From assembly GCF_000737335.2 (NCBI RefSeq), contig NZ_JMCC02000016.1, positions 1 through 64,000 of the forward strand: DNA of 64,000 bases, given 5' to 3'. This DNA comes from Enhygromyxa salina. Lineage in GTDB: Bacteria; Myxococcota_A; Polyangia; Nannocystales; Nannocystaceae. The notes under the pieces are model-generated. The model was not told where the DNA came from and made no database searches. It saw nothing but the letters and a program-made list of their open reading frames with translations. Of the stretch, positions 8,440-16,782 are shown piece after piece. The position numbers were made by a program, and so were the translations under genes. Position 1 is the first letter of the stretch. Each line of letters starts with the position of its first letter.

Positions 8440-9015
8440 ATGAGCATCGTTGTTCAATACACCAACACCCTCGATCAACAGCGAGCAGCGGCGCTTCGTG
8501 CTGTCGTCGCCGCCAACCCCTCGACGACAGCGGCGCAGCTGAAGGCCCTCGTGGTCGAGTTTCCCGCGCTCGGAGGGGTCGTTCTACGCGACGTGCTGCC
8601 CGAGCAGACCGGCGCGGCGAAACCCGCGAAGCAGCGCAAGTCGGCGCGCAAGGTCGGCCGTCCCGCGAAAGCGACGACGGCCGGCCCGCCCGCGAAAGCG
8701 ACGACGGCCGGCCGGCCCGCGAAAGCGACGAAGCCGGCAGCCGTCGAGCCGGTGGCGACTCCGGCGGCGCCAGCAAAGGCCGCCGGTCGGTCGCGCGCCT
8801 GGAACGTGAGGACCGACGAGGGCCGCGCCGAGTTGGACGCGGCCGTGCTCGAGGGGCTGGCCGCGCTCGGGGGCAAGGACGTCCGCGCGGAGGGCCTGCG
8901 CAAGCGGCTGGGCGCGACGCCCCACCAACTCCGCACCGCGCTCAACCGTCATATCGGCTCTGGGGCCGTGACCTACACCGGCCAGGCTCGCGGGACTCGC
9001 TACTCCCTCGTGTGA
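8440..9015 (+). CDS. AT-hook-like / histone H1-like DNA-binding protein
   Basis: A 191-residue protein. The middle (about residues 62-105) is rich in Ala, Lys and Pro and carries three 9-residue units, GRPAKATTA, GPPAKATTA and GRPAKATKP. The first and third keep the GRP core of AT-hooks, which bind the minor groove of AT tracts. The N-terminal ~50 residues and the C-terminal ~75 residues are structured; the C-terminal part (LRKRLGATPHQLRTALNR, TYTGQARGTRYSL) looks like a small winged helix. I chose ATG 8440, nine bases after AAGGA, rather than an upstream in-frame ATG. It probably acts as a nucleoid-type or regulatory DNA-binding protein, last in the 5899-9015 gene run. Confidence 0.75.
   Translation: MSIVVQYTNTLDQQRAAALRAVVAANPSTTAAQLKALVVEFPALGGVVLRDVLPEQTGAAKPAKQRKSARKVGRPAKATTAGPPAKATTAGRPAKATKPAAVEPVATPAAPAKAAGRSRAWNVRTDEGRAELDAAVLEGLAALGGKDVRAEGLRKRLGATPHQLRTALNRHIGSGAVTYTGQARGTRYSLV
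8656..8736 (+). repeat. Three 27-nt tandem repeats encoding AT-hook-like units
   Basis: Units at 8656-8682, 8683-8709 and 8710-8736 share CCCGCGAAAGCGACGA. They differ mainly at the second codon, Arg (CGT), Pro (CCG) and Arg (CGG). The middle unit has therefore lost the AT-hook arginine. Confidence 0.8.
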
Positions 9016-9472
9016 CCCTGGCCGAGCGGCTGTCGGGTACGGCCTGAGCACGCGAGAGTGCTCGGGCCGCACCAATTTTGGCCACCATCGCGGCCGCAGC
9101 TACATGCAGAGCGGGGAGACCAGCACACGCACGACGTTCGAGATGTTTCCACATGGATTGCAAACCGGCCGCTCGCCCGAGGGGCTGCTCGATAGCGCGT
9201 CCGAACCGCACGCAACGGATACAGTCCCACTGGCACCCACGACCGCAGGTTCACTCGTCGCCGGGACAGTTGGCCAGAGCCTCAAACGCCTCGGCCCTCG
9301 GCGCGTGTGGCTGCGGCCGGATCGCGGCTGCTCCGGCGACTACTGGCTCACTCTTGCAAACCGGCCGGTCGGAATTCGAGTGTGTACGTGGGTAAATTTT
9401 CAACACAAGGTGGCAACATTCCACAATGTGGATATGGCAATCTGAGTACCGCGATTCGCTGGGGTGTAGTAG
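9016..9472. other. 457-nt intergenic region, no supported gene
   Basis: Several frames are open here but none shows a domain, signal peptide or ribosome-binding site. A 14-bp direct repeat TTGCAAACCGGCCG occurs at 9158-9171 and 9354-9367. The last ~100 nt are lower in GC (GGGTAAATTTTCAACACAAG near 9390) and probably hold the promoter of the ECF sigma gene at 9473. Confidence 0.5.
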
Positions 9473-10015
9473 TTGACTCTCTCGACCTCTGCCCTGACAC
9501 TTCGCCGCGTGACACGAGATGACATCGCCCTGTACCGGTCTTGGGTTGAACAAGGGGATACATCAGCAGGAACTGAGCTCATCGACCGCCATCATCGAAC
9601 CCTGCTTCGATGGATAGCGACTCGGGTGGAGTCATTGCATACAGCATACGACATTTCGCATGACGTGTGGGTCAGGGTGATGGGGGGCGGGTACTTGGGG
9701 CGCGGTGAATTCGCGGGTTGGCTCACTCGGGTGGCTCGCACGGAGGTCGGTCGCCACTATCGAAGGCGGACGCGACGACCCGAGTTGACGCCGGCGGCGA
9801 GGACGTCTCCTACGGCACAAGTCAGTCGGCTCGAGGTCCGGCGGGCGCTCGATGAGTTGAGCAACTCGGATCAGCGAGAAGCGATGCGACTACGATATCT
9901 CCATGAACTCTCGGCCGCGGAGGTCGCTGAGCAGGTAGGGGCTCGAGAGAAGACGGTTCGCTCTCGAATTCGGCTAGCGACGTCCAAGCTGCGGGCGCGA
10001 CTGTACCTTCACTAA
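9473..10015 (+). CDS. ECF-type sigma factor
   Basis: A sigma-70 family factor of up to 180 residues. Region 2 runs through DISHDVWVRVMGGGYLGRGE and WLTRVARTEVGRHYRRR (about 55-100). Region 4 is LRYLHELSAAEVAEQVGARE followed by KTVRSRIRLATSKLRARL (about 140-178), the HTH that reads the -35 element. The longest frame starts with TTG at 9473; GTG at 9509 is an alternative, so the N-terminus is uncertain. Its stop lies 12 nt upstream of a membrane Ser/Thr kinase start, so the two form an operon. Known ECF groups paired with Ser/Thr kinases are activated by phosphorylation in place of an anti-sigma factor; a similar circuit is plausible here. Confidence 0.87.
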   Translation: MTLSTSALTLRRVTRDDIALYRSWVEQGDTSAGTELIDRHHRTLLRWIATRVESLHTAYDISHDVWVRVMGGGYLGRGEFAGWLTRVARTEVGRHYRRRTRRPELTPAARTSPTAQVSRLEVRRALDELSNSDQREAMRLRYLHELSAAEVAEQVGAREKTVRSRIRLATSKLRARLYLH

Positions 10016-10027
10016 ATAGGATTGAAC

Positions 10028-11194
10028 ATGACCAACGAGATGGACGAGATCTTCGTCGCCGTCTCTCGCCACGTCGCGCTTCGACGCTTGGGTGCTCCAT
10101 CGGAACCCCCAGTGCTTCGCGGTCGATATCAGCTTCATGCCGTCGTCGGCAGTGGCAGTTTCGGTGTTGTGTATCGCGCGTGGGATCGCGTGCTCGAGCG
10201 CTTCGTCGCGCTCAAGCGGACCCGCGCGATCGACCTTGGCGAAGCTCGCGCGCTCGCAGCGATCAGGCATCCCAACGTCGTCACCGTCTTCGATGTCTAC
10301 CAGGAGGAAGATGTGGTCGAGGTGGTGATGGAGTATCTGGACGGGATCAAGCTGCGTCGGTGGGTTCGTCTAAAACGGGACGACAGCAGGGCTCTGCTGT
10401 CGCTCCTGGCCAAAACGGCGGATGGCCTGGCCGCGATCCACGACGCCAAGCTGGTTCACGCCGACGTCAAGCCCTCGAACATCATGGTCGTCGGTGGAGA
10501 GCCGGTCATCATCGATCTCGGGCTGGCGAGGGCAGGCCGAGGGGGCGCGACGAAATACCTCGCGCCGGAGATCCGCGCTGGGTTGCCACCCGACGCCAAG
10601 ACAGACCAGTACAGCTTTTGTCTCGTGGCAAAGGAGGTGGTGGGATCCAGGATGGGTCGCCGCGTCGCCCGGGTGCTTCGCCGCGGCCTCGCTGGTGATC
10701 CCAGCGAGCGGTGGCAGGACATGCACGAGTTGGCTACGGCACTTCACGCGATCTCGCGTCCACGACGGCGATGGGTCGTGGCGGCGCTTCCGATCGCTGC
10801 GTTGCTGCTCTTCTCTCGCGGCCAGATCTCGCGCCCGAGGCCGGACGGGGCGTTCCCCGTGCGCTTCGCCAACATTGGGCGCATCGCGGTCGCTAGTGGG
10901 GAGGTTGTCGAACACGCCAGGCATGGAGACGAACGTGCAGTACTCACAGCATGGGAGCGCGGATCCTACGAACTGCAACATTTCCCGCGTATCGCCGGAA
11001 TGTGGTCTGAACTACTCGCAAGCCATCTGGCCCATGCCCATGGCTCATCTGGGGAAGTCACGACATCGATATTGACCAGTGCCGCCGGGAGCTATGAACG
11101 TGCGGGTGTTTTGCGCGGAGCTGCGCGAGCACGAGCAAAGGCTGCGCGAGTACTACAGCAGAATAGCGATGACATCGGTGCATTGCATCAGTAA
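10028..11194 (+). CDS. Membrane Ser/Thr protein kinase paired with ECF sigma factor
   Basis: A 388-residue kinase. The glycine loop is GSGSFGVVYRA (about 45-55), with the ATP-binding Lys in VALKRTR, the catalytic loop HADVKPSNIM (about 144; HAD replaces HRD), DLG in IIDLGLA and APE in YLAPEI. The activation segment is unusually short. One transmembrane helix (WVVAALPIAALLLFS, about 250-265) leads to a ~120-residue helical extracytoplasmic tail. The start at ATG 10028 has AGGA six bases upstream, better than a TTG two codons earlier. Co-transcription with the ECF gene suggests it activates or restrains that sigma factor in response to an envelope signal. Confidence 0.88.
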   Translation: MTNEMDEIFVAVSRHVALRRLGAPSEPPVLRGRYQLHAVVGSGSFGVVYRAWDRVLERFVALKRTRAIDLGEARALAAIRHPNVVTVFDVYQEEDVVEVVMEYLDGIKLRRWVRLKRDDSRALLSLLAKTADGLAAIHDAKLVHADVKPSNIMVVGGEPVIIDLGLARAGRGGATKYLAPEIRAGLPPDAKTDQYSFCLVAKEVVGSRMGRRVARVLRRGLAGDPSERWQDMHELATALHAISRPRRRWVVAALPIAALLLFSRGQISRPRPDGAFPVRFANIGRIAVASGEVVEHARHGDERAVLTAWERGSYELQHFPRIAGMWSELLASHLAHAHGSSGEVTTSILTSAAGSYERAGVLRGAARARAKAARVLQQNSDDIGALHQ

Positions 11195-11327
11195 GCCTGC
11201 ATGCGAGCAAATCTAGTAGGGAAGTTGTGCAAATAGGGAACAAGACCCGTGGATTGTGCGTGTGGGGTCCGATTGTCTCACCTCATGGAACCCGCGACCC
11301 GGAGTGGGTGCGCGGCCACTACAGATC

Positions 11328-12608
11328 ATGGCAACTAACAAACGACGAAACTCCCGAACCAAGAACGGAATCAAGATCAGCGAGGTCGGCAGCCGCCGAC
11401 GCCTCGAGGTCGACTTCACGGTCAGCGTGGCGGGCGAGCGGGTTCGCTTTCGCCGCTTCTCTCCGTTTGACACCCGCGCCCGCACCCAACAGTGGGCGGA
11501 GGCCGAGCGCGCCGCGATACTCGAGCGCGCAGGTGAACCCAAGTCGAGCTCGCCTCGCGTAAATCCAACGGCCCCACGGATCTTCAAGTACTGGGCTGCC
11601 CGCTGGCTAGAGGACGCCTCGAACCCCGCCCGGCGGAACGGCGCCAACCGCCGACAGTCGATCGAGAGCAAGGAGGCGGTCTCGCGTGTGCACCTCGTCC
11701 CGTTCTTCGGGCGCCGCGCGATCACGAAGGTCAACGAGGACAGCATCGACGAGTACGTGCACAAGAAGATGGTCGACGACGGACTCGCCGAGACCACCGT
11801 CGCGCTTCACCTCCGCTACGTGCGGGGGATCCTGAAGTTCGCCAAGCGCAAGGGCAGCGCAGTCGAGCGCGCGCTGCCGCTGCCACCCAACCTCACCCGA
11901 CCTCGCGTCGAACGTGTCCGGGTCCCTGCTGCTCTGAGCGAGGCCCAGACCGAGACGCTGCTGCTCAGTGTGAGGCCGCGGATCGTGCTCTACGCCTTTT
12001 TCACAATTCTTTTTCGCCAGGGCTGTCGCGTTGGCGAGGTCCAAGCGTTGCGCTGGTCGGACATCGACTTCGAGAACGGAACGATCAACATCGCACGCAA
12101 CTGGGACGGCCAGGAGTTCGGCCCGACCAAGAGCGGCCGACCTCGGCGCGGTCCGCTGCACCCGGAGGTGCGCGAGGCGGTCAGCCGGTTGCCTACCTCC
12201 GATGCTTGGGGGCTGCTGTTCCCCTCGTTGAGGGATTCGCAGCGGCCAGCGGACGGCCAGTCACTGCTTCGCAAGCTCCGCGAGCAGGCGAAGAGCCTCG
12301 AGCTGCGGGACGAGACCGGCGAGCGGATCCATCTCACCACGAAGGTCGGGCGCCACAGCCTCGGGCGGCAGTGGGCCGAGCGCGGGCTGCCGCTGCGTTC
12401 CCTGCAGGATCTGCTTGGGCACGCGAGCTTGGACATGACCGAGATCTACATGCACTGGAGCAGCGCTGAGACCGCCCAGCACCTTCATCAGATCGGCAGC
12501 GGCCGCCGCCCACAGGTCGACGAGATCATCCGGCGTCTTCGCGGCGAGGGTGTGGATGACTTCCTTCTCAGGCGCGCAGGTCTGCTAGACTCCGGCGACG
12601 AGCAGTGA
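11328..12608 (+). CDS. Tyrosine recombinase / phage-type integrase
   Basis: A 426-residue site-specific recombinase. The N-terminal ~65 residues resemble an AP2-like arm-binding segment. A SAM-like core-binding domain follows (about 90-190), then the catalytic domain. Catalytic residues are Arg in GCRVGEVQALRW (about 233), Lys in the beta-hairpin TKSGRPRRG, KVGRHS where the usual HxxR box has Lys for the first His, LLGHAS (about 363) and the nucleophile Tyr in TEIYMHWS (about 373). Lys in that box is tolerated in some family members. I chose ATG 11328 over an open upstream extension. It marks a mobile or formerly mobile element; a large inverted repeat follows at 12848-13009. Confidence 0.92.
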   Translation: MATNKRRNSRTKNGIKISEVGSRRRLEVDFTVSVAGERVRFRRFSPFDTRARTQQWAEAERAAILERAGEPKSSSPRVNPTAPRIFKYWAARWLEDASNPARRNGANRRQSIESKEAVSRVHLVPFFGRRAITKVNEDSIDEYVHKKMVDDGLAETTVALHLRYVRGILKFAKRKGSAVERALPLPPNLTRPRVERVRVPAALSEAQTETLLLSVRPRIVLYAFFTILFRQGCRVGEVQALRWSDIDFENGTINIARNWDGQEFGPTKSGRPRRGPLHPEVREAVSRLPTSDAWGLLFPSLRDSQRPADGQSLLRKLREQAKSLELRDETGERIHLTTKVGRHSLGRQWAERGLPLRSLQDLLGHASLDMTEIYMHWSSAETAQHLHQIGSGRRPQVDEIIRRLRGEGVDDFLLRRAGLLDSGDEQ

Positions 12609-12847
12609 TCGAACCCGCACGTTGCGCCCCGCGGACATGGCAAATCCGGGGGCCAGTGGGCGGTTGGCAGAAACGTGGTTGAAATTGGAGAGGACGCGGA
12701 ACCGTGGTCAAGGTACGCTCAGAAGTGCCGAATTCGTGGGATAAACATACCAAGTAGGAGTATGCCGGATACAGCTTCGGCCTCCCTCCTAGGCAGGAAC
12801 GGCCCCAGACGCACCTGACGACGCGACTCCAAACTGATCGGCGCTCT

Positions 12848-13009
12848 AGCAGCCCGTGGTGCAATGCCTCGCGCCGCCTCGCTTGGCCTTTTCGCCGAGG
12901 GCTTTGTCGCCAAAACTTGCAGTGGGCCCACCACAGCGGCGTTTTGGCTTCGCGCCCTCGACGAAAATTCCGGCGCGAGGCGACACGATGCACTACACCA
13001 CGGGCTGCT
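12848..13009. repeat. Large imperfect inverted repeat (69-nt arms) downstream of integrase
   Basis: The left arm 12848-12916 and right arm 12941-13009 are imperfect reverse complements with a 24-nt loop. Perfect blocks include AGCAGCCCGTGGTG, CGCCTCGC, CGAGGG and GCCAAAAC. The loop holds the palindrome GTGGGCCCAC. The right arm reaches the last codon of the convergent GNAT gene. The rest of the 399-nt gap (12609-12847) shows no gene. It could be a bidirectional terminator, a MITE-like element, or a folded recombination site for the neighbouring integrase. Confidence 0.7.
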
Positions 13010-14132
13010 ACCCAAGCTCGAGCTCGTAGGCGCGATAGGTCATGTAGATCCGCCCGCCAAGCCGCTCGAGCGCCCCTCGCATGCGGCGATTGTTGGCCAG
13101 CACCAACGACGCGTCCGCGCCCCGATACCCCCGCCGCACCGCCTCTTCCCAGGTCCGCTTGTACATGGGCGCCCCGATCCCCAGGTGTTGGTATTTTTGC
13201 TTGACGCCCAGCACCAGCACCCGCATCGCGGTGATCCGGCTCGCTCCGCGCCACGCGTGCCACCAGCCAAACGGGAACAGCCGACCGTTCATGGGCTTGG
13301 TCACCGGGTTGGTGTCTGGCAGGGCGATCGAGGCGGCCACGCACTCGTCGCCAATGTACGCGTAAAAGCACAGCCCAGGATCCAGCAACGGCTTGAGCCG
13401 CTTTCCCAGAAACTCGAACTCGGCCTTCGACATGGGCACATGCCCCCAATTGTGGTCCCACGCGTCGTTGAAGATCTCGCGGAACAGCTGCACGCCCCGC
13501 TCGTAGTCGGCGGCGTCCATGGTCTCGATCCGCAGCTCGGGGCAGCGCGACATGACCCGCTGGGCCAGGCGATCGATCAGCGGCGGAACCGGCCCGGTCT
13601 CGAGCCAATACGCATACCAATCCATGACCCCGCGCAGGCCCAATGCCTCATAGTGCTTGGCGTAGTAGTCGCGATTGTGCGAGTTGGCGACGCTGGGATC
13701 CACGTCGAAGCCGTCGACGAGCAGGCCAAAGTCGTGGTTCTGGTTGAAGTTGAACGGCCCGCGGGCGCAGGTCATGCCCTGCTCGCGCAGCCACTTGGTC
13801 GCGGCCAAGAACAGCGCGCGGGCGACCTCGAGCTCGTCTACGAACTCGAAGAACCCAAACAGGCCCACACCTGGCTCGCGCAGCTGCAGCTCGGCGTCAA
13901 CCGTCGCGGCGATGGTTCCAACCGGGGTTCGCCCGCGATAGGCCATGAAGCACTGGACCTTGGCCGTGCGAAAGAACGGGTTCTTGCCCGGATCCAAGAA
14001 GGTCTTGCGCTCGGAGATCAGCGGCGGGACCCAGTGCGGATCCCCCCGATAGATCGGCCACCACGCCTTGACGAACCGGCCCGCGTCGCGCGGGAGCTCG
14101 ATCGCTACAATCGTGAGATCAGCCTGGCTCAT
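13008..14132 (-). CDS. GNAT-fold acyltransferase-like protein
   Basis: A 374-residue cytoplasmic protein resembling the YghO-type branch of GNAT proteins. It has FMAYRGRTPVGTIAATVD (a GNAT beta-strand pattern, about 60-80), RGPFNFNQNHDFGLLVDGFD, and a second GNAT-like module near the C-terminus, MRVLVLGVKQKYQHLGIGAP (about 295-315), where the Q-x-x-G-x-G acetyl-CoA loop lies. It ends with RRMRGALERLGGRIYMTYR. The substrate is unknown. Its start overlaps the end of the S9 peptidase gene by 14 nt, so the two are co-transcribed. Lipid or amino-acid acylation is possible but unproven. Confidence 0.78.
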   Translation of the reverse strand: MSQADLTIVAIELPRDAGRFVKAWWPIYRGDPHWVPPLISERKTFLDPGKNPFFRTAKVQCFMAYRGRTPVGTIAATVDAELQLREPGVGLFGFFEFVDELEVARALFLAATKWLREQGMTCARGPFNFNQNHDFGLLVDGFDVDPSVANSHNRDYYAKHYEALGLRGVMDWYAYWLETGPVPPLIDRLAQRVMSRCPELRIETMDAADYERGVQLFREIFNDAWDHNWGHVPMSKAEFEFLGKRLKPLLDPGLCFYAYIGDECVAASIALPDTNPVTKPMNGRLFPFGWWHAWRGASRITAMRVLVLGVKQKYQHLGIGAPMYKRTWEEAVRRGYRGADASLVLANNRRMRGALERLGGRIYMTYRAYELELG

Positions 14133-16722
14133 TCGCGCGATCCTCCTGCGGGTGCTTCACGTACAGGTCGAACCAGCGAAATGACTCGTAGAGCGTGTGC
14201 AGCACCGACTCGCGGGCCCGGTAGCCGTGGGCCTCGTGCGGCAGGATCACCATTCGCGCCACGCCGCCCAAGCCCTGCAGCGCGTGAAACAGGCGCTGGG
14301 TCTGGATCGGGTAGGTCCCGGAGTTGTCGTCGATCTCGCCGTGGATCATGAGGATCGGCTCGTTCAGGGTTGCCGCCGAGAACAGCGGAGACACGCGCAC
14401 GTAGGCATCGGTCGCCTCCCACAAGTCGCGGCGCTCGCTCTGAAACCCAAACGGCGTCAGGCTGCGGTTGTAGGCGCCCGAACGGGCGATCCCGGCCTTG
14501 AACAGATCCGTGTGCGCGAGCAAGTTGGCGACCATGAACGCGCCGTAGCTGTGGCCGCCAATCCCAACCCGATCACGATCGGCCACGCCCTGCGCGACCG
14601 CGGCATCGATCGCGGCTTTGGCCGAGAGCTCGAGCTGCTCGAGCAAGGTGTCGTTCATGGTCTCGGGGTCGCCCACGACCGGCATCGCCGCGAACAGCAC
14701 CGCGTAGCCTTGGGTCAAGAACATCGTCGCCGAGACCCCGCCAAGCCGCGTGAACCGGGTTGGCGCGGCCCGGACCTGCCCGGCCGTGTCGGCGTCGACG
14801 TACTCGACCGGGTAGGCCCAGATCACCAAGGGCAGGCGCTCGCCGGCCTCGGGGTCGTAGCCTGGTGGCAGGTAGAGCGTGGCCGACAGCGGCACACCAT
14901 CGGCCCGCCGATAGTCGAGCAGCTGCTTGTGGATCCCGTCGAGCCCAGGGTGCGGGTGGGGCAGCTTGGTCAGCGCCAGCGCCTCGCCGCCAGCGAGCGG
15001 CTCTCGAAACCAATCTGGGGGATCGCCGGGGCCCTCGCGCCGCAAGACCGCGGTCGAGGTGTCGCCCGCGAACCCAACAAAGCTTGCCCAGCTGTCGCTC
15101 GGCGACTGAAACAGGCGCTCGGGCTTGCTGTCGGGCGCGAGCGCCAGGCGATCCAGGAACGGCCGATCACCTTGGGGGGTCGCCCCCGCGCCGTCCAGGA
15201 ACATGACGGCTGCCTCGCCCTCGCCCTCGACGCGCACGACCCAGGTGTCGTCGGGCAGGTTGATGCGTACGGGATCCCCCGGGTTGGCGTAGCTGTCGTG
15301 GACCGAGCGGTCGAACAACACCCGACCGGGGCTGGCGGGTTCGCCCTCGCGGGGGAGCTCGCGCAGGTGCGTGGTCAGCCACTTGCGATCTCGATCGTAC
15401 TCATTGACCAGGTACCGGCCCGGCTGCTGCAGCCACGAGGTGCCCGCGTAGCGGTGCGTGAGCCGGGTGAACTCCGTGGCATCGCTGACCGTCTTGCCCG
15501 CGAACGGGCCGACCAAGCGCATCAGCCGATCGCGGTGCTCGGCTTTGGCCCGCGGATCGCCGCCATCGAGGGCCTCGACGAAGGTCAGGCTCGCGCCCTC
15601 GAGCGGCTGCCACGAGAACCCACGCGGACCGGTCGGCACGCCTTGGATCGGGACCTCTTCCGCAGCAGGTTGGGCGTCCAGCACGATCGGCGCGGCGCCA
15701 GGATCGACAAGCGACCACAGCTCGACGCGGTGACCAAACCGGTAGTACGGGACGACCCGCGAGTAGGGCGGGACCAGGCGCTCGACCAGCAGCCAGCGCC
15801 CGTCGGGTGAGGGATCGCAGTCGGTGAACACACCTAGCGCATCGTCGCCGCTGCCCAGCTTGGTCACGGCGCCGTCGAGGGTCACGATCGCCAGCTCGCG
15901 GCTGAAGTAGTGGGTGAACAACGCGTCGTCGAGCGCGCTCGTCAGCAGATCTTGGTAGGTGCGATTGGTCGCCGCGCGGCCCGAGGTCTCCTCGACCCAA
16001 GGACCCTGGGCAACGCTGCCGCCGATCGGCGCGGGGCCGCGCGCTGTCGCTACCAGCGAGACCAACAGACGCTCGCTGCCCGACAGCCAGACCAGGCCGT
16101 CGTCCAAGCTGGCGTTGAGCGGCGCGTCTGTCAGCCGCCGGGCCTTGGCGGTGCCCACGTCGGCGACCCACAGCTCGACGTGATCCTGGGCGGTGTGGGT
16201 AAACGCGACGTGCTTGGCGTCGGGGGACCAGTCCACGCCGCTCAGCTGCGGCCGATCCGGCAGCCCGGTGACCTCGCGGTGCTCGCCCGTTGCGACGTCG
16301 ACGAAGCGCAGATGGTTGTAAAAGTTGGTGCGGCGCCGCTCGTTCGTGCGTGGGTTGATGCGCTCACCCGCGAGCGCGAGCATCGGCTCGGCGAGGACTT
16401 CGATGCCCGGCTGCGCGGGGTAGTCCGCGAGCATCATCGTGCGGCCATCGCTCGCCAAGCTGACGCTGGGCGTTGGCGCGGCATCGATGATCCTTTGGAC
16501 ATCGGCGTCGGGTTGTTGGTAGCGGACGGCCGGCGCGACGAGGGGCCCAGGCTCGGGCGCGGGGTCGGGCCCGACCTCGGGGGGCGGCGACACGACAGCA
16601 CGAGCCGAGTTGGATGGGCCTGGGTCTGCGCTTGGGGCTTGGCAACCAAGCACCAACGCCGCGGCGACCACGATCGACCGCCCCGCCATTGCCGCGCGCG
16701 GACACTCGTGGAGAGAAGACAT
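14119..16722 (-). CDS. Lipoprotein S9 family (prolyl oligopeptidase-type) peptidase
   Basis: An 867-residue serine peptidase. The N-terminus has a signal sequence with lipobox VLGC, so it is probably tethered to a membrane. The N-terminal ~560 residues form a beta-propeller-like region (SGVDWSPDAKHVAFTH is a WD40/PD40-type repeat). The C-terminal alpha/beta hydrolase domain has the nucleophile in GIGGHSYGAFM (about Ser722), Asp in HGEIDDNSG (about 799) and His in LPHEAHGYR (about 830). GHSYGAFM is typical of the S9 glutamyl-peptidase-like group. ATG 16689 is an alternative start. It cleaves short peptides, probably in nutrient use by a predatory bacterium (inference). It shares a 60-nt divergent promoter region with the DUF2378 gene. 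Confidence 0.9.
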   Translation of the reverse strand: MSSLHECPRAAMAGRSIVVAAALVLGCQAPSADPGPSNSARAVVSPPPEVGPDPAPEPGPLVAPAVRYQQPDADVQRIIDAAPTPSVSLASDGRTMMLADYPAQPGIEVLAEPMLALAGERINPRTNERRRTNFYNHLRFVDVATGEHREVTGLPDRPQLSGVDWSPDAKHVAFTHTAQDHVELWVADVGTAKARRLTDAPLNASLDDGLVWLSGSERLLVSLVATARGPAPIGGSVAQGPWVEETSGRAATNRTYQDLLTSALDDALFTHYFSRELAIVTLDGAVTKLGSGDDALGVFTDCDPSPDGRWLLVERLVPPYSRVVPYYRFGHRVELWSLVDPGAAPIVLDAQPAAEEVPIQGVPTGPRGFSWQPLEGASLTFVEALDGGDPRAKAEHRDRLMRLVGPFAGKTVSDATEFTRLTHRYAGTSWLQQPGRYLVNEYDRDRKWLTTHLRELPREGEPASPGRVLFDRSVHDSYANPGDPVRINLPDDTWVVRVEGEGEAAVMFLDGAGATPQGDRPFLDRLALAPDSKPERLFQSPSDSWASFVGFAGDTSTAVLRREGPGDPPDWFREPLAGGEALALTKLPHPHPGLDGIHKQLLDYRRADGVPLSATLYLPPGYDPEAGERLPLVIWAYPVEYVDADTAGQVRAAPTRFTRLGGVSATMFLTQGYAVLFAAMPVVGDPETMNDTLLEQLELSAKAAIDAAVAQGVADRDRVGIGGHSYGAFMVANLLAHTDLFKAGIARSGAYNRSLTPFGFQSERRDLWEATDAYVRVSPLFSAATLNEPILMIHGEIDDNSGTYPIQTQRLFHALQGLGGVARMVILPHEAHGYRARESVLHTLYESFRWFDLYVKHPQEDRANEPG

Positions 16723-16782
16723 GCCCGACCTTAGCGCAACACGCCGCTATCCGGCGGTCGGCGGGCATGCGAAACTGCGTCC

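Noticed and set aside
12848..13009. Integron attC site
   Set aside because: The size is right, but I could not find the conserved core sites (GTTRRRY and complement) in the correct places, and no integron-type IntI features are seen in the integrase.
12864..14351. 495-codon open frame on the plus strand
   Set aside because: It is antisense to the GNAT gene and the end of the S9 gene and starts inside the large inverted repeat.
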